From assembly GCA_900754275.1 (NCBI GenBank), contig CAAECF010000109.1, positions 1 to 64,000 of the forward strand: DNA of 64,000 nt, in the 5' to 3' direction. The notes under the pieces are model-generated. The model was not told the origin of the DNA and ran no database searches. It saw nothing but the letters and a program-made list of their open reading frames with translations. Origin of the DNA: an uncultured Collinsella sp. (GTDB lineage Bacteria; Actinomycetota; Coriobacteriia; Coriobacteriales; Coriobacteriaceae). This document shows positions 51,631 to 60,765 of the stretch, piece after piece. Each line of letters starts with the position of its first letter. Within the stretch, counting starts at the first letter, position 1. The translations under genes and the position numbers were made by a program.

Positions 51631-52821
51631 TCATGAGGAGCGCGTTTTGCCGAAGGCCTTAAGCACCGCCGTCACGGGACCAGGCTGGAAACGTCGGCGC
51701 ACATCGTCGAGACGCTCGGGAATATCGATGTGCTGTGGGCAGTGGCGCGCGCATTTGCCGCACTTGACGCAATTGCTCACGAGCTTGGGCTCGCTCGTGC
51801 GCACCGCACTCGCCGTAAAGTATTGCGACAGCCCCGTAAACCAGCTGTGCGCATAGCTCGCGTTGTAGGCGGCAAAGCAGCCGGGAATGTTGATACCCTT
51901 GGGGCATGGCATGCAGTAGCCGCATCCCGTGCAGGGCACACGGTTCGATTTCTCAAACTCCATCAACACGCGCGCAATCGTGTCGAGCTGGTTGGCAGTC
52001 ATCGAATTCGGCAACGCGAGGTCTGCCAGTGACGAATTCTCATCCACCTGCGCGATATCGGTCATACCCGAAAGCAGCATCGTCACCTGAGGATGATTCC
52101 ACACCCACGAAAGACCCCAGGCGGCAGGAGTGCGCAAATGCGGGTCACGGGCACTATCGAGCACAGCGCGGGCCCGTGGCGGCAGCTTGCCCGCTAAACG
52201 CCCGCCCAGCAGCGGCTCCATCACAAAAACCGCGAGCCCGCGCTCCGCAGCCGCCATGAGTCCTGCCGTTCCCGCTTGGTAACGCTCGCCGGCATAGTTG
52301 TACTGTATCTGGCAAAAATCCCAGTCATATGCGTCAAGCATCGTCAGGAAATCCACCGCGCTGCCGTGGTACGAAAAACCAATCTGGCGAATGCGCCCCG
52401 CCGCCTTTTGACACGCGATCCAGTCCTCAATGCCCAATGCCACCACACGTTCCCACTGGGCGGGCGAGGTAATGTTATGCATGAGGTAATAGTCGATATG
52501 GTCGGTCCGCAGGCGCCGCAGTTGCTCATCGAAGAACCGGTCGAAATCCTCCGCGCACTTGCACGAAGCATGCGGCAACTTGGTCGCCAGCAACACCCGG
52601 TCACGCAGCCCCAAGCGCTCAAGCGAGGCGCCCACGCACGCCTCGTTACCGGGATAGAGATACGCGGTGTCCAGATAATTAATCCCCTGCTCCACCGCAC
52701 GGGAAATGATGGCATCGGCTGTCTTCGCATCCGGACGTCCCGGCGCACCGGGAAACCTCATGCAGCCCAGACCCAACGCCGAGATACGGTTGCCGCTTTT
52801 GGGGTCAACGCGATATTGCAC
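51631..52821 (-). CDS. Aldo/keto reductase with two 4Fe-4S-binding motifs
   Basis: A 396-residue protein. RVDPKSGNRISALGLGCMRFPG, DTAYLYPGNEACVGASL and DYYLMHNITSP are the aldo/keto reductase barrel with catalytic Asp/Tyr and His region. The C-terminus carries CTGCGYCMPCPKGINI and CVKCGKCARHCPQHIDI, two ferredoxin-like iron-sulfur motifs. Such fused enzymes are common in anaerobes; substrates are unknown. The GTG at 52821 follows GGGAGGGG; an ATG 18 nt upstream is also possible. Confidence 0.88.
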   Translation of the reverse strand: MQYRVDPKSGNRISALGLGCMRFPGAPGRPDAKTADAIISRAVEQGINYLDTAYLYPGNEACVGASLERLGLRDRVLLATKLPHASCKCAEDFDRFFDEQLRRLRTDHIDYYLMHNITSPAQWERVVALGIEDWIACQKAAGRIRQIGFSYHGSAVDFLTMLDAYDWDFCQIQYNYAGERYQAGTAGLMAAAERGLAVFVMEPLLGGRLAGKLPPRARAVLDSARDPHLRTPAAWGLSWVWNHPQVTMLLSGMTDIAQVDENSSLADLALPNSMTANQLDTIARVLMEFEKSNRVPCTGCGYCMPCPKGINIPGCFAAYNASYAHSWFTGLSQYFTASAVRTSEPKLVSNCVKCGKCARHCPQHIDIPERLDDVRRRFQPGPVTAVLKAFGKTRSS

Positions 52822-53146
52822 GGCCCCTCCCTTCGCCATCAGCGCCCCGGCAAGGCGAAACACAATGGTCACGCAGCCGAAACATCGTGGAATCGCAATC
52901 GAGAACGTATCGTAACGCAGCAGAAATCGAGCTGTCACGGCACCGCTTTAACATCAGCAAAAAGCCCGATGAAAGGAGCCGGACATGACCACGCGCATGT
53001 CTTTGCGGTCTGCCCTGCAGCGTAGCGTCCAGGCAAACGTTTCTTTTTTATAACAGCCGCCCCGCGCACCCACCAATCACCCTGGCAGCATACAATCCAT
53101 CAGGCGCCCCTTACGCGGGCGCCTTTTACATGGGGAGATGATTCAC
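52822..53146. other. Divergent intergenic region
   Basis: This gap separates the aldo/keto reductase and the PanE-like gene. A TACAAT near 53091-53096 could be a -10 box. The hairpin GGCGCCC-TTACGC-GGGCGCC with TTTT (53103-53127) then sits almost at the start of the transcript. I see no other feature. Confidence 0.4.
53102..53128 (+). terminator. Terminator-like hairpin before the PanE-like gene
   Basis: GGCGCCC (53103-53109) pairs with GGGCGCC (53117-53123), followed by TTTT. No gene precedes it on this strand, so it is either a leader attenuator or the end of an unseen short transcript. Confidence 0.6.
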
Positions 53147-54061
53147 ATGCAGATCAACAAGGTCGCCTTTATCGGCAAGGGCGGCGTCGGCCTGCTCTAC
53201 GGCAGCATGATCGCCCGGGCGCTCGGCAACGACGCCGTCGAATACATCATGGATGACACCCGTTTTGAGCGTCACGCGGGCGATGCGCTCACTGTCAACG
53301 GCAAGCCCTGCGATCTCACGTCCGTCCGCGCCAGCGAGGCGACGCCCGCCGATCTGGTCATCCTGACAGTCAAGACCACCGGTCTCGACCAAGCACTCAA
53401 GACTATGGAGCGCGTCGTGGGACCCAACACGCTCATCGCCTCGCTATGCAACGGCATTACGAGCGAGCAAAAGATTGCCGAACGCTTTGGCTGGGAGCAT
53501 ACCGTTCTTGGTATCTGCCAGGGCATGGACGCCGTGTTCCTCAACGGCGCGCTCACCTTTACCAATGCGGGCGAGATCCGCTTTGGCGCGGCGGCCGGCA
53601 CGGACCCCGCGACCGTCGCCGCTATCGACGGGCTCTACACGCGCTGCGGCATCGCCCATACCGTCGAGGACGACATCGCTCACCGCATGTGGGCCAAACT
53701 CATGCTCAACGACGGCATCAACCAGACCTGCATGGCCTACGGCGGGACCTACGGAAGCGCCACGGAGCCGGGCTCCGAGCAGCGTCGCTGCTTTGTTTCC
53801 GCCATGCGCGAAACGCTTGCGGTCGCCAACGCCGAGGGCGTTGAGCTGACCGAGGCAGACCTGACGCAAATGGTGCACCTCATCGAGGGAATCGACCCCG
53901 CCGGTATGCCCTCAATGGCTCAAGACCGCATCGCAAGGCGCAAAACCGAGGTTGATGAGTTCGCGGGCACCATCTGCCGGCTCGCAGCCAAACACGATAT
54001 CCAGGCACCGCAAAACGAGTGGCTCTATCGGCGCATCCGCGATATCGAGAAAAACTGGTAG
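53147..54061 (+). CDS. 2-dehydropantoate 2-reductase family protein
   Basis: A 304-residue NADPH-dependent reductase: NKVAFIGKGGVGLLYGSMIA is the Rossmann motif (GxGGxG), VKTTGLDQAL a family segment, LCNGITSEQKIAERFG the central region and LMLNDGINQTCMAYGGTYG the catalytic region with the usual Lys/Asn. GGGGAG precedes by about ten bases the ATG at 53147; a nearer ATG (53138) sits against it. ApbA/PanE members act in pantothenate synthesis or on other 2-ketoacids. Confidence 0.85.
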   Translation: MQINKVAFIGKGGVGLLYGSMIARALGNDAVEYIMDDTRFERHAGDALTVNGKPCDLTSVRASEATPADLVILTVKTTGLDQALKTMERVVGPNTLIASLCNGITSEQKIAERFGWEHTVLGICQGMDAVFLNGALTFTNAGEIRFGAAAGTDPATVAAIDGLYTRCGIAHTVEDDIAHRMWAKLMLNDGINQTCMAYGGTYGSATEPGSEQRRCFVSAMRETLAVANAEGVELTEADLTQMVHLIEGIDPAGMPSMAQDRIARRKTEVDEFAGTICRLAAKHDIQAPQNEWLYRRIRDIEKNW

Positions 54062-54097
54062 CGCCAACTCGCCGCATTCAACAGCCTTAACAGCAAA

Positions 54098-54134
54098 ACC
54101 GCCGCAAGGGAACCTTTCCCCTGCGGCGGCCTTC
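54098..54134. terminator. Terminator between convergent genes
   Basis: GCCGCAAGGGAA and TTCCCCTGCGGC pair near 54100-54133, separating the PanE-like gene and the small membrane protein. Confidence 0.7.
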
Positions 54135-54170
54135 ATCTTCGTCTACGATCGGCGGCCGATCTCACAACAG

Positions 54171-54377
54171 TTAGCGTTGCGACCCCGGCACCTCGTCCTC
54201 ATCGTCGCGACAAAGGACTACGCCCGCACTTCCCAGCAGCGCGGCCGCGATCAACACGCCAACCACGATAGAGGCAGCCTCACAAGACCCCTGCATGCCC
54301 GCGACGAGCGCGGCCGTGGGACCAAGGCAGCCAAGCATCAACGCGACGGCGGCAATGGCAATATCTCGAGCGTTCAC
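54171..54377 (-). CDS. Small two-helix membrane protein
   Basis: A 68-residue protein with two membrane helices (IAIAAVALMLGCLGPTAALVAG and ASIVVGVLIAAALLGSAGVVLC) and a short acidic tail. The GTG start has GGAGG about ten bases before it. No family recognised. Confidence 0.55.
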   Translation of the reverse strand: MNARDIAIAAVALMLGCLGPTAALVAGMQGSCEAASIVVGVLIAAALLGSAGVVLCRDDEDEVPGSQR

Positions 54378-54563
54378 AAGACCACTTCCTCCACGAGAAA
54401 GACCTTATTTCTCATGAACTAGTGTGCCCCGCGCCCATATGCGCGACGTACCGTCACGGTAAGGGCTCTGTTAGCTCAAGCGCACACATAGAACGGGCGT
54501 CCTTACGTTGCCCTAAAGCTCGGTAAAGACGCCCGTCCGCCAAATATCCGTGATGCAGAACAA

Positions 54564-55340
54564 TTACCAGCCAGTGTAGTAGTCGGTGGTTCCGGCTGCG
54601 CAGCCGGAGTCATAGACCTTGCACTCGCCCTTGGATCCGGTAAACGTGGAGCCCTGAGCCTTATCGCCCGCGGCCACGACGTAGTAGCCATCGGAATCGC
54701 GCCAAAAGCCCTCGGAATCCTGCGTCCATTCGCCCGTGCGGTGGTGATACAACACGTTGCTGCTGTAATAAGTCTCGCGGCGGCCGTTATAGTTATTGAC
54801 GCCGCTCGAGCGCGTCAGGCCCGAGCCGTTCGCGTAATACGCAGCAGACGCGTAAGACGAGCCGGAGCCGGCGTTGTAATACGATGCCTGAACGGCCTCA
54901 GCGGCCTCTGCTTCGGCTGCGGCAGCCTCGAGCGCCTCGCGCTTGGCATCCTCAAGCGTGGAGCGAAGCTCGTCGAGCTCGGTCGACTTGGCATCGACCT
55001 CCCCCATCGTCAACAGGCTAGCCGCACCGTCGATGCAACCCTGCAGCACAGCGCGCTCGTCATCGGTAGCATAGTCGCCATACATATTCATAATGATCTG
55101 AGCGCGCATCTCCAGGGAGTCGCGCTTTGCCCCCATCGAGGCATTCCACTCCTGCATAGAGCCATAACCATCGCCGCGGTAGTCGACGGGCTGCACCAGC
55201 GTCGCCTCGGAGGGCGTTGATCCGACTGTATCGGATAGCGTTGCCGCGTGGGCATCAGTTGCGCTGGCGCCCGCCAAAAGTGCCACGGTCAGAGCGGCGG
55301 AAAGGGCGGCGGCTTTCGGTTTTCGTGAATCGATCCTCAT
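54564..55340 (-). CDS. Secreted protein with coiled coil and Tyr/Gly/Ser-rich C-terminus
   Basis: A 258-residue exported protein. Residues 1 to about 35 are a signal peptide (KPKAAALSAALTVALLAGASATDAHAA). The middle includes a short acidic coiled coil (DELRSTLEDAKREALEAAAAEAEAAEA), then a Tyr/Ser/Gly stretch (ASYYNAGSGSSYASAAYYANGSG), and the end carries a TGEWTQDSEGFWRDSDGYYVVAA strand and two cysteines (KGECKVYDSGCAAG). Function unknown; likely a surface or wall-associated protein. Start ATG 55340 after GGAGG; the frame extends far upstream without RBS. Confidence 0.7.
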   Translation of the reverse strand: MRIDSRKPKAAALSAALTVALLAGASATDAHAATLSDTVGSTPSEATLVQPVDYRGDGYGSMQEWNASMGAKRDSLEMRAQIIMNMYGDYATDDERAVLQGCIDGAASLLTMGEVDAKSTELDELRSTLEDAKREALEAAAAEAEAAEAVQASYYNAGSGSSYASAAYYANGSGLTRSSGVNNYNGRRETYYSSNVLYHHRTGEWTQDSEGFWRDSDGYYVVAAGDKAQGSTFTGSKGECKVYDSGCAAGTTDYYTGW

Positions 55341-55555
55341 GTAGCTGGAAACCTCCGTAGTGTGTTTTTGCTGCGTTTGAGCTGCGTGTGATTCGATCGC
55401 GCTGCATAGTACCCCGAGCAAATCGCGACCTGCGGTTTTACTCAAAAGGCGCACGTCAATTGCGTAAAACTCACATCCTCTCAACAGGAGTTTTCCACAA
55501 CTCAAATGCATAAAGCGTGTCGAAAACCCTGTTTTTGCACCCTCTCTATGCAAAT

Positions 55556-55592
55556 AAGGCGCCTGTGCAACCATTGTTCGCACAGGCGCCTT
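55556..55592 (-). terminator. Terminator of metY
   Basis: AAGGCGCCTGTGC and GCACAGGCGCCTT form a 13-bp perfect stem, 60 nt after the metY stop; the T-run on the minus strand is TTATTT. Confidence 0.88.
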
Positions 55593-55652
55593 GAGCAGGC
55601 ATTTTATGCAGTTATACCTATCGAGTCGCAAGGGGTCCTTGCACAAGTCGCC

Positions 55653-56963
55653 TTACTCGTCCAGCGCGGCGAAGGCCTGCTTCAGATCCCAAATGATATC
55701 CTCGGCGTTCTCGGTACCGATGGAAAGACGGATCGTGGAGGGCGTGATGTTCTGCTCGGCGAGCTCCTCGGCAGAGAGCTGGGAGTGCGTGGTGGTAGCC
55801 GGGTGCACGACGAGCGACTTGACGTCGGCCACGTTGGCGAGCAGCGAGAACACCTGCAGATGATCGATGAACTTCCAAGCTGCCTCCTGGCCACCCTTAA
55901 TCTCAAAGGTAAAGATCGAGGCACCGCCACGGGGGAAGTACTTCTGATAGAGCTCGTGATCGGGGTGCTCAGGCAGGCTCGGGTGGTTCACCTTGGCGAC
56001 GTGGCTGTCACCAGCCAGGAACTCAACGACCTTCTTGGTGTTCTCGACATGGCGGTCAACGCGCAGCGACAGAGTCTCGGTGCCCTGGAGCAGGACCCAG
56101 GCGTTGAACGGACTGATGCAAGCGCCCTCGTCACGCAGCAGGATAGCGCGGACATAGGTTGCGAAGGCGGCGGGACCGGCAGCCTCGGCAAACGAGACAC
56201 CGTGGTAGGAGGGGTTGGGCTCAGCAATCTGGGCGTACTTTCCGCTCGCCTTCCAGTCGAAGTTACCGCCGTCGACGATCACACCGCCCAGCGAGGTGCC
56301 GTGGCCGCCGATGAACTTGGTTGCAGAGTGGACGACGATGTTGGCACCATGCTCCAACGGACGGAACAGATACGGGGTGCCGAAGGTGTTGTCGACGACA
56401 ACCGGCAGACCGTGCTTCTTGGCGATCTCGGAGATGGCGTCGATGTTGGGGATGTCGGAGTTGGGGTTGCCGAGCGTCTCGAGATAGATGACCGTGGTGT
56501 TGTCCTTGATGGCACCCTCGACCTCTTCCAGGTTATGGGCATCGACAAACGTGGTCTCGACGCCAAACTGGGAGAGCGTATGCTCCAGCAGGTTGTAGGA
56601 ACCACCGTAGATGGTCTTCTGAGCCACCACGTGGTCACCGGCCTGGGCAAGAGCCTGCAGGGTATAGGTGATGGCAGCAGCGCCGGAGGCGACGGCAAGA
56701 CCTGCCACGCCACCCTCGAGTGCGGCGATACGGTCCTCGAAGACGCCCTGGGTGGAGTTGGTCAGACGGCCGTAGATGTTACCGGCGTCGGCAAGACCAA
56801 AGCGGTCGGCGGCGTGCTGGGAGTTGCGGAACACATAGCTCGTGGTCTGGTAGATAGGCACGGCGCGGGAGTCGGATGCGGGATCGGCGCTCTCCTGGCC
56901 AACGTGAAGCTGCAGGGTATCGAAACCAAAGGTGTGCTCGGGGTTGTTGATGAACTGGCTCAT
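55653..56963 (-). CDS. metY: O-acetylhomoserine aminocarboxypropyltransferase / sulfhydrylase
   Basis: A 436-residue PLP enzyme that makes homocysteine from O-acetylhomoserine and sulfide. GFDTLQLHVGQESADPASDSRAVPIYQTTSYVF, IYGRLTNSTQGVFEDRIAALEGG and the PLP-lysine segment VVHSATKFIGGHGTSLGG (all shown in parts) identify the long MetY form of the Cys/Met metabolism family. AAGGAGATCATC precedes the ATG. An upstream 17-codon peptide with two Cys codons overlaps a hairpin and suggests regulation by cysteine. Confidence 0.94.
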   Translation of the reverse strand: MSQFINNPEHTFGFDTLQLHVGQESADPASDSRAVPIYQTTSYVFRNSQHAADRFGLADAGNIYGRLTNSTQGVFEDRIAALEGGVAGLAVASGAAAITYTLQALAQAGDHVVAQKTIYGGSYNLLEHTLSQFGVETTFVDAHNLEEVEGAIKDNTTVIYLETLGNPNSDIPNIDAISEIAKKHGLPVVVDNTFGTPYLFRPLEHGANIVVHSATKFIGGHGTSLGGVIVDGGNFDWKASGKYAQIAEPNPSYHGVSFAEAAGPAAFATYVRAILLRDEGACISPFNAWVLLQGTETLSLRVDRHVENTKKVVEFLAGDSHVAKVNHPSLPEHPDHELYQKYFPRGGASIFTFEIKGGQEAAWKFIDHLQVFSLLANVADVKSLVVHPATTTHSQLSAEELAEQNITPSTIRLSIGTENAEDIIWDLKQAFAALDE

Positions 56964-57018
56964 GATGATCTCCTTGATCGAACAAAAGTAAATTAATTAG
57001 AGAGAAGTAAGTCGCTGT

Positions 57019-57050
57019 CTCCTGATCACGCCGACGGGCGCAAACAGGAG
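57019..57050 (-). promoter_or_regulatory. Leader hairpin overlapping the leader peptide
   Basis: On the minus strand CTCCTG (57050-57045) pairs with CAGGAG (57024-57019), enclosing GCGCCCGTCGGCG. It covers the end of the leader peptide including its second Cys codon, so a stalled ribosome would change the structure. There is no T-run, so any termination would need Rho or the control would be translational. Confidence 0.5.
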
Positions 57051-57079
57051 CCCGGCATTCGTCTTGGTAAGCAATTCAT
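57026..57079 (-). CDS. 17-residue leader peptide upstream of metY
   Basis: The ORF starts ATG at 57079 after AAAGGAGGCCCGCAT (an excellent RBS) and ends TGA at 57026. Its sequence is MNCLPRRMPGSCLRPSA, with two Cys and one internal Met codon. It sits between the promoter at 57148-57176 and metY, 63 nt before the metY start. This is the expected design of a transcription- or translation-attenuation leader responding to cysteine; it is inferred from position and codons. Confidence 0.7.
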   Translation of the reverse strand: MNCLPRRMPGSCLRPSA

Positions 57080-57147
57080 ATGCGGGCCTCCTTTCGCATC
57101 CCGGTTCCGTGGTCGGTTTAATTACCTACCGCCTTTGTGTGTTTTGA

Positions 57148-57176
57148 ATAGTACGAGCATTGTTTCGCTCGGTCAA
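57148..57176 (-). promoter_or_regulatory. metY promoter
   Basis: On the minus strand TTGACC (57176-57171), a 17-bp spacer and TACTAT (57153-57148). The spacer holds a CGAGC...GCTCG inverted repeat. Confidence 0.75.
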
Positions 57177-57196
57177 TCACTTAAAAGCGCTAACCT

Positions 57197-57217
57197 GTTA
57201 TCGGTTTTATAGATAAC
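57197..57217. promoter_or_regulatory. LysR-type binding site
   Basis: GTTATC-N9-GATAAC is a T-N11-A-type palindrome just before the LysR start and 21 bp past the metY promoter, suitable for control of both divergent genes. Confidence 0.6.
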
Positions 57218-57236
57218 GCTCGAAAGGACGGCGCCG

Positions 57237-58175
57237 ATGACCCTCCAGCAGCTTCGTTTCCTAATCGCCGTAGCAGAGTCCGGCTCAATCAATGCCGCAG
57301 CTCAACGCCTCTATACCGCTCAGTCCAACATCTCAAACGCCGTCAAAAGCCTGGAACAGGAGCTCCACCTGGAGATCTTTACGCGCTCCAGCCGCGGCGT
57401 CACGCTCACCAACGACGGCACCGAGCTTTTGGGCTATGCGCGCCAGGTCGTAGAGCAGGCCGACATGCTCGAGGCGCGCTACGAGGACGGCGGCACCCCG
57501 CAAGCCCGCCTCGCCATTTCCGCCCAGCACTACGCCTTTTCGGTCGAGGCCTTTGTCAACGTGGTCGAGCGCTGCCGCGACAGCAAGTTCGAGTTCATCA
57601 TGCGCGAGACCACCACATCGCAGATCATCGATGACGTCCGCGCATTTCGCAGCGATATCGGCATTCTGTATCTGGATGACTTTAACGCCCGCGTTCTGCA
57701 GAGGGCCTTCGCCGATGCCCGCGCAAGCTTCCATCCCCTCTTCGACGCGACGGTCCACGTCTTCGTTAGCGAGCGCCACCCGCTCGCACGCCGCCCTCAG
57801 CTGTCCCTTGCCGACCTTACACCCTATACGCGCTACAGCTTTGAGCAAGGCACCTCGAACTCCTTCTATTACGCCGAGGAACCTTTTAGCTATATCCCTT
57901 GCGACCGCAACATACGAATCTCGGACCGCGGAACACTTACTAACTTACTTATCACGTCGAACGGTTACACCCTGTCGACCGGTGTCCTCTCCAATGAAAT
58001 GCAATGGGGTATGGCATCGATCCCGTTAGCAGACGCCCCAACGATGCACGTAGGCTATATCATGCACGACGAGCGCAAGCCCTCTCCCCTCTTGCAGCAA
58101 TACCTCGACGAGCTCAACCGCATCATCCATGCCAACCAACTGTCGGAAGACGGGGTAGAAATCGTAAATTGCTAG
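57237..58175 (+). CDS. LysR family transcriptional regulator
   Basis: A 312-residue regulator. The N-terminal winged helix is LQQLRFLIAVAESGSINAAAQRLYTAQSNISNAVKSLEQEL (shown in parts), followed by a linker helix and a two-lobe effector domain. AAAGGACGG precedes the ATG. It is divergent to metY and may control it in response to a sulfur metabolite such as O-acetylserine, by analogy to CysB/MetR-type regulators; this is inference. Confidence 0.9.
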   Translation: MTLQQLRFLIAVAESGSINAAAQRLYTAQSNISNAVKSLEQELHLEIFTRSSRGVTLTNDGTELLGYARQVVEQADMLEARYEDGGTPQARLAISAQHYAFSVEAFVNVVERCRDSKFEFIMRETTTSQIIDDVRAFRSDIGILYLDDFNARVLQRAFADARASFHPLFDATVHVFVSERHPLARRPQLSLADLTPYTRYSFEQGTSNSFYYAEEPFSYIPCDRNIRISDRGTLTNLLITSNGYTLSTGVLSNEMQWGMASIPLADAPTMHVGYIMHDERKPSPLLQQYLDELNRIIHANQLSEDGVEIVNC

Positions 58176-58238
58176 CCCCCGGCGGGCATGGCGCTACAAT
58201 GGTCACCCACACGAAACGTACCCAACGAAAGGAAGCCC

Positions 58239-58724
58239 GTGAAGGTCATCATCTATACCGACGGCTCGGCCCGATCAAATCCGGGACGCGGCGGCTACGG
58301 CGCCGTACTCAAATACACCAACCCCGCCGGCAAGACCTTCACCTCCGAGCTTTCACGCGGCTACGCCAAGACCACCAACAACCGCATGGAGCTCATGGCG
58401 GTCATCGTGGCGCTCGAGGCGCTCAACCGCCCCTGCGAGGTCGAGGTCCATTCCGATTCGCAGTACGTCGTCAACGCTTTCAATAAACACTGGATCGACG
58501 GCTGGAAAAAGCGCGGGTGGAAAACTGCCAACAAGCAGCCCGTTAAGAACCGTGACCTGTGGGAGCGCCTGCTTGCCGCAAGGAGCAAGCATAAGGTGGA
58601 GTTCATCTGGGTTAAGGGCCACGCCGGCCACGAGCTCAACGAGCGCTGCGATGAGCTCGCCACCACGGCGGCCGACGGCAGTAACCTCGATATCGACACC
58701 GGCTTTAACGAGAGCGACCTGTAA
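58239..58724 (+). CDS. rnhA: Ribonuclease HI
   Basis: A 161-residue RNase [14 protein letters not shown] (first Asp), [18 protein letters not shown] (Glu), [12 protein letters not shown] (Asp) and [17 protein letters not shown] (His, Asp) are all present. The GTG start follows AAAGGAAGCCC; the frame is open 17 codons further upstream. It degrades RNA in RNA-DNA hybrids. Confidence 0.94.
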   Translation: MKVIIYTDGSARSNPGRGGYGAVLKYTNPAGKTFTSELSRGYAKTTNNRMELMAVIVALEALNRPCEVEVHSDSQYVVNAFNKHWIDGWKKRGWKTANKQPVKNRDLWERLLAARSKHKVEFIWVKGHAGHELNERCDELATTAADGSNLDIDTGFNESDL

Positions 58725-58797
58725 CGGCGTTTTCGCACGCTTTTGTGTCCTCCCGCGCTACACTCGTCCTGTAGGCCAAACAACGCAAGGGGGACAC

Positions 58798-59904
58798 ATG
58801 CTGCGTATCGCAACCATCGGCACGTCCATGATCACCGACGACTTTATTCAGGTCGTCAATGCCAACGACCAGGCCGTATTCGTAGGCACGCTCTCGCGCA
58901 ATGCCGAGCGCGGCGCCGCCTTTACTGCCGAGCACGGCGGCGAGCGAAACTTTACGTCACTCGATGAGCTTGCGGCAGCCGCCGGCGTCGATGCCGTCTA
59001 CATCGGCAGCCCCAATGCGCTCCATTACGAGCAGGCGCTCGCCTGCATCGCCGGTGGCAAGCACGTCATCGTCGAGAAACCCTTCTGCGCCACCGAAGCG
59101 CAGGCGCTGGAAGTCTTCCGCGCTGCCGAGGCAGCAGGTGTCGTGGCCCTCGAGGCCATGCGTCCCCTCCACGATCCCGCCTTCCACGCCATCGAGGACG
59201 CCCTGGGCGAGATCGCCCCCATCCGCCGCGCCTCATTGCGCTTTGGCAAGTATTCCTCGCGCTACAACGAGATTCTCGCGGGACGCGCCACCAATATCTT
59301 CGACTGCCACATGGCCTCGGGCTCCCTCATGGACATTGGCGTCTACACCGTCGAGCCCATGGTCGAGATTTTCGGCATGCCCTCCGGCCTTACGAGCATG
59401 ACTACTCTGCTCGACCCCACCACGCGACAGCTCACGCACGGCCCCATCGACGGCTGCGGTTCCATCCTCGCCAGCTACGGCGGTGGCCGCATCTCCGTCG
59501 AGCTCGCGCACTCCAAAATTACGAATGACCTGCTGCCCTCGCAGATAGAAGGCGAGCGTGGCACTATCCAGATCGACCATCTGTCCACGCCCCGCAACGT
59601 CCGCATCGACTATCGCGGCGACGTCGTACGCGGCTCGGCGACCGAGGCACCGCGCGAACAGGGCGAGAACGGCCGCGTGCTCGACCTGCCCAAATCGAGC
59701 AACACTATGGAATACGAACTCACAGACTTTATCACCGCCATCGGCGGCATCGATAACGTTAAGGAAGAGATTTGGGAGACCCCGGCAGGACGCCACGAGC
59801 TTGGCCACTACCGCGATGTCACGCTCGTCTCACTGCGTATCATGGATGCCGTGCGCCGGCAGGCCGGCATTACCTTCCCGGCCGACGCAGGCAAGCAGGC
59901 ATAG
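58798..59904 (+). CDS. Gfo/Idh/MocA family oxidoreductase
   Basis: A 368-residue NAD(P)-dependent oxidoreductase: LRIATIGTSMITDDF Rossmann segment, NALHYEQALACIAGGKHVIVEKPF with the EKPF signature, and NIFDCHMASGSLMDIGVYTVEP catalytic/beta region. GGGGG precedes the ATG. The substrate is unknown; the family oxidises sugars and cyclitols. It is followed by an acylphosphatase at 3 nt. Confidence 0.85.
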   Translation: MLRIATIGTSMITDDFIQVVNANDQAVFVGTLSRNAERGAAFTAEHGGERNFTSLDELAAAAGVDAVYIGSPNALHYEQALACIAGGKHVIVEKPFCATEAQALEVFRAAEAAGVVALEAMRPLHDPAFHAIEDALGEIAPIRRASLRFGKYSSRYNEILAGRATNIFDCHMASGSLMDIGVYTVEPMVEIFGMPSGLTSMTTLLDPTTRQLTHGPIDGCGSILASYGGGRISVELAHSKITNDLLPSQIEGERGTIQIDHLSTPRNVRIDYRGDVVRGSATEAPREQGENGRVLDLPKSSNTMEYELTDFITAIGGIDNVKEEIWETPAGRHELGHYRDVTLVSLRIMDAVRRQAGITFPADAGKQA

Positions 59905-59906
59905 CG

Positions 59907-60317
59907 ATGGGCCTCTTCGATACGTTCTTCTCCAGCGTCACCGGCGGCAGTCGAGAGCCTCAAAAACCATCAAACGTCGAGCTCGAGCTGCGCCGCAGGC
60001 TTACCGTACTCGCAAGCGACGAGGCCACTCAAGACACTCCCCTGCGCTATTTCCTGCACTGGACGGGGCAAGTCCAAGGCGTTGGTTTTCGCTTTACCAA
60101 CACCAACCTCGCGCAGGCACGCGCACTCACCGGCTGGGTGCGTAACATGGAAGACGGCTCAGTCGAGATGGAGATACAGGGAGCTCCGGCAAACATCCTA
60201 TCTCATCTCGAGGCGCTTCATGCCTCCTACGAGCGCATGGGAACGCGTTTTCGCCTCGTAGACGCCCAGGCCCGAGCCCCACTTGCCAATGAAGACGGTT
60301 TCAGTCCTCATTATTAG
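59907..60317 (+). CDS. Acylphosphatase with N-terminal extension
   Basis: A 136-residue protein. Residues about 45-133 are acylphosphatase: YFLHWTGQVQGVGFRFTNTN with the catalytic Arg, ALTGWVRNMEDGSVEMEIQG with the catalytic Asn. The first ~45 residues are an unusual Ser- and charge-rich extension. The start lies three bases after the preceding stop, so the genes are coupled. Confidence 0.85.
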   Translation: MGLFDTFFSSVTGGSREPQKPSNVELELRRRLTVLASDEATQDTPLRYFLHWTGQVQGVGFRFTNTNLAQARALTGWVRNMEDGSVEMEIQGAPANILSHLEALHASYERMGTRFRLVDAQARAPLANEDGFSPHY

Positions 60318-60378
60318 TATTGTGTGCTAAATACGGTATCATTTACCTACGACCGTTAATAGAAAAGAGGCGGGGCGC

Positions 60379-60759
60379 ATGGCGGTGCAAAGAAGGAATA
60401 CCAGGCAGCGAAAGCTGGTTCTTGACGCCGTGCGCCAAAGCTATAACCATCCCACCGCCGACGAAATCTACAACGTCGTGCGCGCGCAGGATGACAAAAT
60501 CAGCCGCGGTACGGTCTACCGCAATCTCAATCTCTTGGCCGACGCCGGCGAAATCCTCTCCATCAAGACGCCGGGCGGCAGCCGCTTCGATCGCACGATC
60601 GAGCCGCATGCGCATATCATCTGCACCTCGTGCAGCCGCGTCATCGACGTACCGCTCCCCTTCGATACCCAGCTCGACGCCAAGGCGTCCGAGCAAATCG
60701 GCTGGCACGTCACGTCGCACTACACCATCTTCGAGGGTCTCTGCCCCGACTGCCGGTAG
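60379..60759 (+). CDS. Fur-family metal- or peroxide-responsive repressor
   Basis: A 126-residue regulator: RQRKLVLDAVRQSYNHPTADEIYNVVRAQDDKISRGTVYRNLNLLADAG (shown in parts) is the Fur winged helix, and HIICTSCSRVID with GLCPDC the zinc-binding cysteines. No RBS stands out but the ATG follows GAGGCGGGGCGC. The dimer domain is short, as in PerR. It may sense iron, zinc or peroxide; the sequence does not decide. Confidence 0.88.
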   Translation: MAVQRRNTRQRKLVLDAVRQSYNHPTADEIYNVVRAQDDKISRGTVYRNLNLLADAGEILSIKTPGGSRFDRTIEPHAHIICTSCSRVIDVPLPFDTQLDAKASEQIGWHVTSHYTIFEGLCPDCR

Positions 60760-60765
60760 ATGTTC

